Part shown: piece after piece, positions 36,276-49,428 of the stretch
How the letters are laid out: every line of letters begins with the position of its first letter
Numbering within the stretch: the stretch's first letter is position 1
Assembly: GCA_008921705.1 (NCBI GenBank)
Contig: VFFE01008475.1
Span: 848,211 to 912,210 of the forward strand
DNA: 64,000 bases
Source: Burhinus oedicnemus
Lineage: Eukaryota > Chordata > Aves > Charadriiformes > Burhinidae
Direction: 5' to 3'
The notes under the pieces: model-generated
Told to the model about the DNA's origin: nothing
Database searches by the model: none
What the model saw: only the letters and a program-made list of their open reading frames with translations
Translations under genes and position numbers: made by a program

Positions 36276-36509
36276 GACGTTCTGGTTTCCTCTGGCCTGG
36301 TCTTAATGCTCCTGTGATACAAAGTGGGAGAGTCCAGGCAGTTACTCAACGAAAAAAAGAAGAACGAGAGAGAATTCAGTCTGAAATCGTTCAGCAGAGA
36401 GATACATGGGAGAAGAAAAGGAAAGTAAAAGTTAAGAGAGAGGGAGGATGGAGTGGAAAGTGTTGGGGAGGTGTCCTTCTGGATTCTCCTGACCCAGGTC
36501 CTAATGGAG
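36276..36509 (+). CDS. MRPS5: MRPS5 exon 4
   Basis: The acceptor is TTTTTAAG|GACG and the donor GGAG|GTAAGA. It encodes residues 109-186 and begins RSGFLWPGLNAPV, continuing the GEG of exon 3 as in other vertebrate MRPS5 proteins. A charged, probably helical stretch (QRKKEERERIQSEIVQQRD) follows, then KVKREGGWSGKCWGG and the Pro-rich end DSPDPGPNGG. Exons 3 and 4 are separated by only 307 bp, the shortest intron seen. Both ends are phase 1. This is the longest exon in the window and is clearly under coding constraint. Confidence 0.96.
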
Positions 36510-39500
36510 GTAAGAAAACTGAATATCTATCTTAGTCTTATTTAGCCTTTCTGATAAAAGGCTTGGAGTAAGTGAGATCCAGACCTTTCCTGTGCTTGAA
36601 AATGGATTTTATACTTCTCTCTTATATGCCCATACATGAACCAAGGCAGCTAAATCAAAGAACGGCTTGTGTTAACACAAGTGAAATTTGTTAAATCACT
36701 GCTTAGTTTAATATAGCTGTTAGACTATTATATTACTATTGTAATACGTTATAGACTATATGATGTTATACTGTATTATTATTATTACACTGTATTATTA
36801 TGTTATAGGAGTCTTGAAGTATGGAAATATTTTTCTGTTTTCAACATCAATTGACTTGAGTATGAAATATAGTCATGCTTTTTTATAGTTTCTTAAAGGA
36901 TCCCGTGGGATAAGTTAGGCTGGGGGTTTTTTTCTAGTTCATATAATTAAATATGGTTAAACATGACGTAGTTTGAATGTAGCTAATAGAAGTTATTTAT
37001 TTATTTGCTGCCTAGTTAAATATCACAGTGAAACTAGAGGTCCTGTACGTAGAGGGGAGAGGTGACCTTAACTTTTTTTACAATGCTGTTACTCAGATCA
37101 CTAGAAATTCTGTAGTAGCTGTTTAACATTTAGAAGCCTAGTCCTTTTCAACTAATTAAGTATGAAAATGACTTGTTACTCATATTCAGCTGAGCTTTTT
37201 CTTGTGGAAAAAAAAAAGCATCACTTAATGATGCTTGTATGTTTATTGCCATCTTTCTGTAGGCATCTGTAAGATGAGCTAAGACAGACAGTTGATGTTT
37301 TCTAGCATTGATGTTTCAGGCTTGTTGCAGACTCCAGTCATTCTAACGGTTAAGCTTGTACATGTTTTTGGAGCTCTCTTTGTCCAGGAGTATGATCTCG
37401 CAGTGCAAGCTTGGATCTTGGAACATGCGTTGCAGCGAGTCAACATAAATGGGAAATTACATACGTGGAATCACAATTCTATTGTTGTCTGATCTTCTTG
37501 CAGTCACCTTTGCTCCCCAGTCTGCCTGGGGCTTGGCTTATTAGTTTCTTTCTGTCTGTGAATATTTTCTGGCAACATTCTACTGGACGTTAATTAAAAT
37601 TTCAGGCATGCTTTGAACCAAGCCGTAAGGTAACGGGAGCATTGTCTTTCCAGCGTGATCTAATGCCTTTGTCCATGTAGATTGAAGTTATGCTGGCGTT
37701 CTTGTAGCTTCCTGCTTTATAAATTCATGCCATTATTGCTCTCTACTACTTCCCTGTTCCTTTCCCAGGTTTTCCATTCTTGTAGCTGGTATAGATGATT
37801 TTGTGGCTTCCATTGCCATAGTGTCTGAGATATATTGTTTCCCTCAGATTTACCTTGTGAATTTAAGGAGAGCTTGCCTGCCAGTCTCTTTGAGTATTTT
37901 TTGGTTGTCTTCAATTTTAAGAGCAATAAATTCTATTTTAGTATTGGCATAACACTGCAGTAAACAAATTAAAGTTTTCCTGTATTTAGTTCCCTGCATT
38001 TTACTTTATTACCTTGAAAGCAAATATTCCATGGAAGGCAGTGACATGACCATGGACTTGGCAGCCTGTCGCTGAATCTTACAACTGAAAAATGGAAGGT
38101 TTGAGAAATTATTTAGTTGTTCCAATTTCCCCATAAGTCAGTGATGGAATATAGAGAAAGTCAAGAAAATGTCATGTTTCTAGTTTTATACTTTGAACAC
38201 AAGACTATGTTGTTTCAAAATTCAAATATATTTTCAAGTAGTTTATTCCATTTAAAGAGTGACAGCTGTTGCAAACAACATTTATGCATGTATGAATTTT
38301 ACCTTCCAGTGTTTTCCGTGATTTTGCTTTTGGCTGATACTATTGATGTTGATTACTTGCATTAAAGTTGGCTGTGTGGAAGCTGTAGTAGTCAGGTCAA
38401 GTTCTGCCAAAAAGAGGAAAGGGTGCTACAATCAAAATAGGAAAATGAAACTGTCAGCTTTTATTACAAGTGTGCTTGAGAAAAAGCAGTTTCTGATCCC
38501 TATACATTAATTTCCTTTTAATCTGTTGAAAATTGTGGGGATTTTCAGGTCCACGTAGTTCTTTCAGCATCTTTTTATTCAGAGAATTAATGACTTTGCA
38601 GGGGAACTGGGACATTGGCTGTGTGCAGAGCACTGTGGTGGTAGGTGGTAGGAGGAATAGACCTAAAACTGCCGAAGCCAATGAATCCTGTTGTCCCGAG
38701 ACTATGGCATGGCTGGATTCCTGGTGTCTAGGCAAGCATGAGTTTTGATTGAGATTCTGCAGTTCAGCCCTTCCTAATATTCTGGTATTAGATTCTCTAG
38801 TAACAAACGGAGATGGAGCATATGCTGCAACTTCCCTTCAGCAGCATTCCTATTTTCTAATGAAAACAGGTACAGGAAGTTTGTAGAACCCTTGATGTTG
38901 TTAGCCTTCAACATCTGACAAATTTGTTTGATATTGACCAATATGTTAAAAAAAAAATAGTAATTGGGGACATACTGTGATGTTATGTGCTTCATTCTTT
39001 CAGGGGAATCTTCTTCTACGGCACCTTTACTTATTGTGCTAGCTATGCATAGAGAAAGAACAGTATTTTTCAGTTGGAAATAAAGTTCTTTTTCTTCCAA
39101 GTTTACGGTGTTTCTATGCAACGGAAGAGGCTTCAGAGAGGGAACAGCGTGCCTGTTGGCATTCACATCCTCCACTGTGAGCTAGAAGTCTACTTCTTGT
39201 AGACTAATGGATCTCTAAATTGTGCCAAGATGCTCATGTTTATAATCATCTTGGAGGTTATGATAAATGATAAAGCAGTGTTTGGTGAAGAAACGAGTCC
39301 CCAGTTCTTCACCATTATACTGTTTTCAACTCCCAAGCCTTTCTCCAGAATCTCACTGTGACTACACCAAATAAAAAAAGTATTAAATGCTTTAATTAAC
39401 ACTGGTCTTCTATGTTATACTGAAATGCTCTTGTCCATGAGATAGATTGGAAAAGCAGGATGTTGGAAGGATCTGTTATCAATTCTGCTTCTTATACCAA

Positions 39501-42500
39501 GACATTACATTTTACTCCATTGCCCATTGTTTTGGAAGTCAGTAGGTTTTTTCCACAACCAAGCTGACAATGGGATACTTTTCGTGGAAAATGTATCTGT
39601 ATTAAAATACAGATCCATTATAAGTATGCTCTCAATTGCATAAAAGGAAACAAATATATTTGCAATTTATATTCAGGTGTTTATGTGGTCATCAGGTTTT
39701 GAAACAGAAACTCAGAGAAAATGGGACCCTTCTGGCAGTATCCATGATTTGCAGCGTTTTTGTCTGCTTCCATAACATGGACTTTGAGAAATGCTGGTGG
39801 AACTGCTGAAAGCCAGGCCTAAGGGATTGACTTTTCTTCCAGCGTGTGTTGGGGTGAAGGCCCGTGGATAAGTTCTGACTGAGCTGCTGTTTGCATGGCT
39901 TTGTGCTCTCTCCTTTGACTTACCGTCTTCGGAGGTGGTATGCGTAGATGCCCATGTCATGCCCAGAACTCTCCAGTATTCTCACTCTTTCCTCCCCTAC
40001 ATTGTGGTGAGACATTTCAAAAACATCTTACTGCTTTGAAATCCCTTCAATGACAGAGCAGAAGCTTACTTTTTGGGGCCAGCCTTGTTTAATATGTTTA
40101 TTGATGATCTGGATGAGGGGATTGAGTGCACCCTCAGTAAGTTTGCAGATGACACCAAATTAAGCGGGGGTGTTGATGTGCTTGAGGGTAGGAAGGCTCT
40201 GCAGAGAGATCTGGACAGACTGGATTGATGGGCTGAAGCCAACTGCATGAGGTTTAACAAGGCCAAGTGCCGGGTCCTGCACTTCGATCACAACAACCCC
40301 AGGCAACGCTACAGGCTTGGGGAGGAGCAGCTGGAAAGCTGCCTGGCAGAAAAGGATCTGGGGGTCCTGGTGGACAGCCGGCTGAACATGAGCCAGCAGT
40401 GTGCCCAGGTAGCCAAGAAGGCCAAGGGCATCTTGGCCTGTATCAAGAATAGTGTGGCCAGCAGGTGTAGGGCAGTGATGGTGCCCCTGTACTCAGCGCC
40501 GGTGAGGCCGCAGCTTGAGTCCTGTGTTCAGTTTTGGGCGCCACAGTCTAGGAGGGCCATTGAGGTGCTGGAGCATGTCCAGAGAAGGGCAACGAAGCTG
40601 GTGAGGGGTCTGGAGAACATGTCTTATGAGGAGCGGCTGAGGGAATTAGGATTGTTTAGTCTGGAGACGAGAAGGCTTGAGAGGAGACCTTAGTGCTCTC
40701 TACAGCTCCCTGAAAGGAGGTTGCAGTGAGATGGGCGCTGGTCTCTTCTCCCAAGTAACAGGCGATAGGACAAGAGGAAATGGGTTCAAGTTATGCCAGG
40801 GGAGGTTTAGGCTGGACATTAGGAAAATATTTTTCACTGCGAGAGTTATCAACTATTGGAAGAGGCTGCCCAGGGAGGTGGTTGAGTCACCATCCCCAGA
40901 TGTGTTTGAAAGTCGTGTAGATGTGGTGCTGAGAGCCATGGTTTAGTGGCAGACCTGGTAGAGTAGGGTCAATGGTTGGACTGGATGATCTTAAAGGTCT
41001 TTTCCAACCTAAACGATTCCATGATTCTATGATCCTGTGCAGTGAAAAGGATACATTCGCCACGTAGAGCCGAATATATAACGTTCACCTGAACAGAGCT
41101 CTGTGTTCAGTGTTTCATTACCACTGACTTGAACATGGGTGTGACGTAGAAGCGATCTTTATTTTACAGCGCAAAATGCCTTAACTCTTACTAGACCAAA
41201 AAAATGATGCTGTAATTGTCTGTGACTGCAAAGACATTTTTTCAGGCAGAATTTGAAATTGATGGGGGGGGGGGGAAGTCTGGCTATGTGATTCTTGATT
41301 ATTTGAAGTGGCTCTGTATTATTTTGTTTTATTCCCCACCCCTTGCTGGAATTTCGCAGAAATATAGATCAAGAAATATGTGCAATTTCTTTGACTGCCT
41401 GTTGATTGTCTAATACAAGTTTCAGAATATTGTGAACAATATTGGATAATAGTTTGGCCGTAATGGAAGTGACCCTTTTTATTTTTTAATGATTTACAGC
41501 CTTTGCTTGGTGTATATGAAATTTGGGGTTCATTTACAGATTTAGGGCAGTATTTAGGGAAGAAGTCAGTTTACACTCCAGCCAGTGAAAACCCAAAACT
41601 TTCTGTTTTCATATCATGCCATGGATAGTTATTTTTCGTAGCATTTCTGCCATTGGAAAGAGTTAGGAAGAGTATCAGATATAATTTAACAAAAACGCTT
41701 CGATGTAGGTGGTAAGTTGCAGTGATTTCCAAAAGGAAGTTTCAGATTTGATTTGGAGAGGATGTATAGCTTAGCTTGCGATCAAAATATTCAATAGATT
41801 CTGAGGATGTCTCAGTTTTTCTGTCAGCTTTGCCTTCTGTGTGATGTTCAAACAAAGCAGTTAAATTTGTATGTCTTGCTGTACTATTTAAAAAAAAAAA
41901 AAAGATTATTTTTCTTCCTTTGTGCCACTCTGGTTATTTAGGTGGGACGGTCTTTGGAGACCGTTTCCATCTTACTTCCCTGGACATATGATACTTAAAA
42001 AGATGAGATATTGATTGCAACTGGAGGTTGGGGTCCCTAATAGAGCACAATGAATCTGTTTAATAGCTGTCATCTCTTAATTATAACGGGAGCTGTGTTG
42101 TAGTTATAGCAAGTGTAGTATTACACTTTCTGGGATGTTACCATTTTAACTGGATTTTTTTAAACTAGTTTTCTGCACATATGTTGCTTTTACTGAAGAA
42201 ATGAAAAAAAATCTATGCTTTATAAATAAGAGCTATATGCTGTTTTTCCACTGACCTTATTCTAAAAGAGATCGAGTGAATGGAGTAAAATAAAAAAACA
42301 ACATTTGAGGCCTTTTGAAAAGGCAGCAACTAATAAAGCTCACTTTAGATACCTTTTTTCCAATTTTTTCTTACTTTTTCTACTTACTACTGAGATTAAT
42401 TTCTAAATTATGGTTACATAAAAATTGTGTCCTTTTAAATTATACCGCCTAGAGGGGGCTGTGCTGACAGGGAATTAATACAAGGAAATGTAATACCCTG

Positions 42501-42515
42501 TTTTTCTCCCAACAG
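36510..42515 (+). other. MRPS5: MRPS5 intron 4 (6,006 bp)
   Basis: Phase-1 intron. Its only recognised element is the CR1 at 40074-41032. It also has ATT-rich simple sequence around 36766-36805 and a run of G near 41263-41275. The stretches 36510-40073 and 41033-42515 hold no recognisable gene or repeat. Confidence 0.92.
40074..41032 (+). mobile_element. CR1 LINE, about 0.96 kb, best-preserved RT fragment
   Basis: Starts in the reverse-transcriptase domain ([16 protein letters not shown]) and keeps an intact catalytic FADDTKL box and the downstream ORF2 C-terminus, then the 3' UTR and the tail ATTCCATGATTCTATGATCC. It is dead: a TGA at 40226-40228 looks like CGA to TGA decay, and the frame shifts near 40680. 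Plus-strand frames 40247-40693 and 40677-40946 are its remnants. Confidence 0.96.
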
Positions 42516-42550
42516 AAACTTATGAAGATTTTGAACCAAGAGTCATTGAG
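42516..42550 (+). CDS. MRPS5: MRPS5 exon 5 (35-nt micro-exon)
   Basis: A very short exon between CCAACAG and GAG|GTAAGC. Its first two bases complete a Glu codon, giving ETYEDFEPRVIE (residues 187-198). This matches the family block that leads into the S5 domain; bacterial S5 has a similar E-R-V-I at the start of its conserved domain. It enters in phase 1 and leaves in phase 0, so skipping it would break the frame. It is far too short for an ordinary ORF search and is found only by joining the neighbouring exons. Confidence 0.93.
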
Positions 42551-43499
42551 GTAAGCATTACAGATCCTTTCAAGGACTTTAAATAATTATCACTATTTTA
42601 TATTGAGCTTGCAATTATTTAATCAGTGTTTGCTAAGTCAATCTCACAGCGATAGGAATTAGTCTGGTATTCTGTTTCAACTGCATGACATAAGGCCCCG
42701 ACGAAAAGAATGCCGGATTATGTTCTCTGTTGAGCAAATAATATCTAATTTAAAGGTGGTTTTGAGTAGCTCTGAAATGGCAAATTCCGGCAGAGAAAGC
42801 TTTAAGAGTTAACATACAACCATAATAAGGAACACAGTAAAGCATTAGGGTTATTTCTCAGACAAAACAACAAGGAGGAAGTTGTATAATTCTGCTTGTA
42901 AAATAGTTAATTAATTAAAGGCGGGGAGCAGCAGAGAGAATGAATGGGATGAAGATCCTGTTTTGTGTGCCTCTCAAGTAATAGAATACTCACTTGTCCT
43001 AGATGTCTTAAACCTATGATACTTGTATCATCTGGGGGAAAATACTCCGACAAAATTTCCCATTCATAGTTTTATATCCACTTTGTTATTGTGCTTATTG
43101 ACAGAGTAAGGATGATGGTTGTGATTGCACTAATGCAAGTTTTGCTTCTACCCTCTCTTCTAAACGGATTATATTGCATCATCTCACTTTAAAAATATCT
43201 ATCAATCAAAAGGAGTAACTGACAAAAGATGTCTGTGTTCTGACATTTTCCTTGTCTCTAATTTTTAGTAAATAAGATCTAATATATGCTGTAAATCCTG
43301 CTATCTGTATTTGCAAGTAATAAAGTTGACTCCCACTTGCTTATCTCGTGAACTTCTGGTTGGACTTCACAGAATTATTCTCTGTACTCTTGAATTCTGG
43401 GACTGGCTGACTAGGGATTCTTAATGGAAGTCTGGAGTATTTTAAAGAACAGCATGTGTGCTGAAATGCGTTCCATGTGTCCTAGGTATTTAATGAAAT

Positions 43500-44279
43500 A
43501 TAACCACAAGGCAAAGTGCCGGGTCCTGCACTTGTGTCACAACAACCCCATGCAGCACTGGAGGCTTGGGGAAGAGTGGCTGGAAAGCTGCTTGGTAGAA
43601 AAGGACCTGGGGGTGTTGGCCAACAGGTGGCTGAATATGAGCCAGCAGTGTGCCCAGGTGGCCAAGAAGGCCAACAGCATCCTGGCCTGTATCAGAGACA
43701 GTGTGGCCAGTGGGACTAGGGAAGGATTGTCCCGCTGTCCTTAGCAGTGGTGAGGCCCCACCTCGAGTACTGTGTTCAGTTTTGGGCCCCTCACTACAAG
43801 AAAGACATTGAGGGGCTGGAGCGTGTCCAGAGAAGGGCAACGGAGCTGGTGAGGGGTCTGGAGAACAAGTCCTGTGAGGAGCAGCTGAGGGAACTGGGGT
43901 TGTTTAGCCTGGAGAAGAGGAGGCTGAGGGGAGACCTTATCACTCTCTACCACCACCTGAAAGGAGGTTGTAGTGAGGTGGGGGTCAATCTCTTCTCCCA
44001 AGTAACAAGTGATTGGACAAGAGGAAACAGCCTCAAGTTGCACCAGGGGAGGTTTAGATTGGATATTAGGAAAAATTTCTTCACCAACAGGGTTATCAAG
44101 CATTGGAACAGGCTGCCCAGGGAAGTGGTGGAATCGCCATCCCTGGAGGTATTTAAGAGGTGGGTAGACGTGGTGCTGAGGGACATGGTTTAGTGGTGGA
44201 CTTGGCAGTGTTACATTTACGGTTGGACTTGATGGTCTTAAAGGTCTTTTCCAACCTAAATAATTCTATGATTCTATGA
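43500..44279 (+). mobile_element. CR1 LINE, about 0.78 kb
   Basis: Starts in ORF2 ([17 protein letters not shown]), passes [15 protein letters not shown] and YC-VQFWAP pieces, with a frameshift near 43735, and ends TAATTCTATGATTCTATGAA. The frame from 43747 is open for 148 codons to the normal CR1 end. Confidence 0.96.
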
Positions 44280-45239
44280 AATCAGTGAATCACCTTAGAA
44301 TAATTTTGTTGTGGTAAGTTAAATAGCTACAGAGATATAAAAATATTTAATCTCTTACACTTCATGATGTTGTCACCTTTTTCAAACATAGAGTAACTTT
44401 CCAATGTGTAACTGGTTGGTGCAATCCCTTGGCTGGTGTGAAGTGATATTAGCTGCCTACTAAATCCATGTCACTCAAGATATTTGCTGACTGGCAGCAA
44501 AACTTCCAGCTAAAGGGTAAGATCCTTAATGCTAACAAAAAAAGTTTCTTGGTGACACAAATTCCTAATGATTTCAACAGAAACACCACCTCTCTGACCA
44601 CCAGTGTGGTCAGAGAAGATACTTATTTCAGATATGATAAAGGTGGATTTTGCTTCAAGAACAAGGTAATAACTTTTTACTGCTGAAATGTAAAGTGTTA
44701 GTAATGCAGATATGTGGACTCATGTTACTTCTTGATGGAAAAGCCATGACTGAAGGCGGCAATTTGCAACTCATTCCAAGGCAGACCATTGACAATTAGT
44801 GCTGTGCACACCCACACTATCGCAAGATATTTTATGCTTCCCATTTATCTTACTAGTTTTTTTTTTTTATTTCAAATACATTAGTTGCTATGGAAACAAT
44901 AGAACTAGTATAAGCATTGTTGGGGGGATCATGGCTTCAGAAATAAATTGATTTCTTGTGACTCATTTGCTCCCAGTCCAGGATCAGATGAATCACAGCA
45001 TCCAGAAAGGGAGCAGCTCTGTAAGCGAGAAGAATAATTTGCTCTCTGTCCTTGCGTGTTCCCTTCTCTTCTACTTGTGTTGTAATTTTAGTTGGACTTG
45101 TGGTAGCAGTGGCCAAGTCATTTCCAACTCTATCTGTATCCAGAAATTTGGTTTTCAGACAACTGAAGTCACAAATTTATTTTTTTTTTTATTTATATTT
45201 AAATGCCTAATGTGTTAAAAGGACGTGATATTTGCTAAA

Positions 45240-45660
45240 ATGATTGATCCATTAGAAAGTAAAACCCTCTACGAGGTGGCAAATTGACCACCTCCAATTG
45301 GGGCCATCACAGAGCCCCCGGATAAGATACTGTTTGGCCAAGTCTTTCTTGTTCATAAGGATTGGTGAAGGAGAAGGGGCTGGGACAAATTCAGTGTTAC
45401 TTGCGGCACTTTATGGTGGGGTGAGACCTTAGAGCCTTGTTCATCTCCTTGTGCCCTGAAGCCCACTTTGCCAGTCTGTGGAGCCCCACAAAGCAGGAAA
45501 CTGTGCCTAGAACTCTTTAGGTCGGCTGCAGGGTGGAGGAGGGCATCCTTGCGGAGCGTTCTGCAGAGGTGGTTGTGAGAGAGCACTGCCGTTCTGGAAA
45601 GAGCTGCTGTAAGGTGACTGCCTTTACATCATTGGGCACCCAGCGTGGGAGAATCTGAGC
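45240..45660 (+). mobile_element. Possible LTR fragment with primer-binding-like site
   Basis: GC-rich block in AT-rich surroundings. It ends ...TTTACATCA followed at 45632-45649 by TGGGCACCCAGCGTGGGA. That resembles the lysine-tRNA-type primer-binding site found two bases after many vertebrate LTRs, with changes. No gag-like sequence follows; the next element is a CR1 at 45808. The left boundary is a guess. It could equally be unique sequence with a chance match. Confidence 0.3.
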
Positions 45661-45807
45661 CGTCAGTAACTGCCACTGAACTCTCCCAGACCAAATGAAT
45701 TCCTAAGGACTTCTTGTCAAAATTTGGATTGTGCTTTGATTAAACCTTGTTACACAAATACTCTGGTGCATAAATCAACCCAGTAGCTTTGTGTGTAAAG
45801 TAATTAG

Positions 45808-47040
45808 AATCATAAAATATCTTGAGTTGGAAGGGGCACATAAAGATCGGCAAGTCCAACTCCCTGCTCCTCACAGGACTACCTAAAACTAAGCCATATG
45901 ACTTAACAGTGTCATCCAGACACTCCTTGAACCCTGACAGGCTTGGTGCCATGACCACTTCTGTGGGGAGCCTGTTCCAGTGACCGAGCACCCTCTGAGT
46001 GAAGAATCGTTTCCTAATGTCCAATCTGCACTTCCCCTGATGCAGGTTCATACAATTTCCTTGTGTCCTATCACTGGTCACCAAAGAGAGGTGATCCTCA
46101 CCTCCCCCTCTGCTGCCCCCTTGAGGAAGGTGTAGACTGGGATGAAGGCACCCCTCAGCCTTCTCTTCTCCAAGCTGAACAAACCAAGTGACCTCAGCCG
46201 CTCTGTGTCTTACCCTTGAGAGCTTTCACCATCTTGGTCACCCTCGTCTGGACACACTCTAATAGTTTGATGTCCTCCTTCTATTGAGGCACCCAAAACT
46301 GCACACATTACTGGAGGTGGGGCCACATCAGTGCGATGTAGAGTGGGACAATCACCTCCCTCGACCGGCTCACGATGCTGTGCTTGATGCACTCCATGAC
46401 ACCGTTGGCCCTTGTGGCTGCCAGGGCGCACTGTCGACTCATATTCAGCTTGCCATCAACCCAGACCCCCAGATGTCTTTCCGTGGGGCTGCTTTCCAGC
46501 CTCTCGCCTCCCAATCTGTATGTATAACCAGGATTACCCCATCCCAGGTGCAGAATCCAGCACTTGGTCTTGTCAAATTTCATATGATTGGTGTTTGCCC
46601 AGCTCTCTAGTCTATCTCTCTGTAAGGCCTCTCTAGCCTTGAGGGAGTCCACAGCTCCTCCTAATGTGGGATCATTGGCAAACTTACTTAATGTACTTTC
46701 TACTCCTGCATCCAGATCTTTTATAAAAGCATTGAAGAGCACTGGCCCTACAACTGAGCCCTGGGGAACCCCACTGGTGACGGGCCACCAGCCTGATGTA
46801 ACCCTTTGAGCCCGACCCGTCAGCCAATTGCTCCCCCAATGTATTGTGGACGTGTCTAGCTGTGATAGGATACTGTGAGAGACGATAGCAAAAGCTTTGC
46901 TGAAATCCCCAAACCCCCAAATCTGCTGGCTTCCCTTTGTCAACTAGATGGGTGACCTTGTCATAAAAGGAAATTAAGTTAATTAAACAGGACTTTCCCC
47001 TCGTGAACCTATGTTGGCTATGACCATTTGCGTAAACTTG
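45808..47040 (-). mobile_element. CR1 LINE, about 1.2 kb, longest copy in the window
   Basis: Reversed tail TAGAATCATAAAATATC, then the 3' UTR, ORF2 C-terminus and part of the reverse transcriptase. Read on the minus strand, 46308-46943 keeps GDFSKAF, the SGVPQGSVVGPVLFNAF block and a mutated catalytic box (FANDPTLGG instead of FADD). The far end has the reversed word CCTATGTTGGCT. Diverged and non-functional. Confidence 0.95.
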
Positions 47041-49256
47041 TCACTTTAGAACATTCTCATGTTGTTTACTTCCCTATTAGATTTATGTTCCTTTCAGGAT
47101 TATCATCAGAACCTTCAGTTGCAATTAATATTTAACTACTTTATTACTGAAAAATTATCCTAGTCTAGCTGCTGCTTTGAAAAAGAGACTTCTCTCATTT
47201 CTAAGCATGATCTGAGATCCGAGGTATCAACCTGAATCAGTACACATTCTGTGATAGATTGTGATACTGTGATAGATGCATATCAGGTCTCTTTGCTTAA
47301 TATGAACGTTGACACCCTTTTATCGCTAAAATAAAGCGTCCATTGAGTTGTTACACAATTTTAAATGGGTCGAGATGGCTGTTCATCACTTTACTTTTAC
47401 TTACATTACTACAGCTTCACTTAACCAAACAGGTCTGTGAAACATTGCCTGTGTTTTTAGGCAATATGATGTTGAACCTGTGTCCAGACAAGGGATTTGT
47501 TCCAAAATACCCGTGTTTGAGTTTGTATTTAGTTTCACTCACAGCATATCATCTTGTGTTCCACTCCCAAAGTTCATTAGTGATGCCCTTTTTGGAAGGG
47601 ATCTCACTGTCTCCACTACCGTGTGCTGTCACATGCAGTTGAAACAGCTGGTTTTCCTTCCTTTTTAAATCCTTTGTCTGACAAAACTGGCAAGGAATAA
47701 TGTGTTCTTAATTAGTAGGATGCACTTGAAAATAGTTATTCTGTCTCAAGATATTTTGCACTGTGCTCATAGTAAAATCTCATATGCAGATTTTAATCTC
47801 TTTGCGACTGCAGCTTTCTCGTGTACTGCATATCTCTAAGCAAGCCATAAATGCCAAACATTGATTTATTTTTTTTTTTGCCAGACCTTATGCGTGATCG
47901 CATTTTTCTTGGAACGTCGCCTAACATCTCCCTTTTTGAGACAGGAAAATGTGAACCAGTCCCTTGACAATAAAATTAGAGCTGCTGCCTAAAGAACTGT
48001 GAAATCGAGCGTTTACTTGGTTTGGAGAGAAAGGAGAAGGTTGCCCTTTAAATGGGGTTGTAATCAAAGAGGGAGGAGGTGGCCATATCCCAGTCCAGAA
48101 CGGGACCAAATGTACAGAGCAGGGAGTCCCTTTATATACCAGTTTTGCGGGGTTCATTGCAACGCAGGGCTGCGTAGGTTTAGGAGTAGGATGCAAGATG
48201 TGCAAGAGACCTTGAAGCTACATCACTATCTAGTTGCCATGACTGTCTCTTTTGAGAAAAAAAGCGGATACTTCCAGTTAGGGTAGTAAATAATGTCCTT
48301 TGATAATAATACTCTTACACGCTGCCTTATTTAGAGGCTTAGGATAAAGGGTGGAACCAGAAGTACGGAGTAGCAGCTGTGAACCACATCTCATGTGGCA
48401 ACAAGAAACGGTTTTCTGTCTTGTTTTTAGCTCCCTGTCATTGTCTGTGTCACCTGTCTTTGGAATGATGGTCAACTGCCTTTTGCTTGAAATTATTTTA
48501 CCGTTCCTTGGTGAGGTAAAGAAGTGCTTTATACAGAAATTATTTTATTGTCACCAACATTTGAGAATTTTAGTGTTTTATTTGATGAGATGATAGGACT
48601 CTATCCATTGTCTTAATTGAAATACATGTGGCCAGAGTAGGTAAGATTTTGCCAGAGTTAAAGTAAAATACCTTTTAAATGGCCTTGAGTAACTAATAAA
48701 TAGTGTGTACAGGGTGCAAGACTAAGAACGAAATTAATGTAACTGAGAACAACATTAATTTCTTTTAAACTGTGTACAAACATACCCTGTTAGAAAGCGA
48801 GTTACTTTTAAGTCTGTTTAGTTGGGAGAGAGAGTTTATCAGAAACGTTTCCTTAAACAGAATAGGCCGATTCACAACAGCTCCTTGTCTGAAAGCTAAA
48901 AGAATAATCAGGCAAGTCAAAAGTTGAGTTGACTGGCAGCTCTACTCCAGAAAAGCCTCTGAGGGTTCTTTCCTCTCCTGATAAATGAGGAAATGGGTTT
49001 CTTTGTCCTTGATTATCTTCCTGCATTTTGCTGAGATGACCGTCAGTTGGGAATTCATCCAGCGGCTTGCAAGATTTCTAGATTACTCCTGTGTATCAAC
49101 ATCCTTGCTTGTTGCAGTGGGTTTGAGTATCTTCTGAGACATGGAAAACAATGATGTTGTATTGTAGTGTCAGGTTGGGTAATTAAAAGTCATGAATTGG
49201 TTTATATATTTTACAAAATCCTCCAAAGGGGAAAGGAATGAGCTGTTTTACATGTC

Positions 49257-49428
49257 TGCTGTGATAAGGATAAGAAGCAATGGATTTAAATAACGAGCAA
49301 GGGAGATTTAGACGTAAAGAATGGAGTTGCAAATGGAAAGTTGAATACTGGGATGGGTTGTCTCGGAGCATATGGGATGTCTGTCACTGGAGGTTTTTAA
49401 AAACAAGTTAGATAAATCTGTCAAGAGC
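49257..49428 (+). mobile_element. Ancient CR1 3' fragment
   Basis: GGATAAGAAGCAATGGATTT, GCAAGGGAGATTTAGACG, CACTGGAGGTTTTTAAAAAC and GTTAGATAAATCTGTCA occur in the order of an old CR1 ORF2 end. No tail is left. Confidence 0.7.

Noticed and set aside
40247..40693. 148-codon plus-strand ORF that looks like a clean gene
   Set aside because: It is the CR1 ORF2 C-terminus, cut off by a premature TGA upstream and a frameshift downstream.
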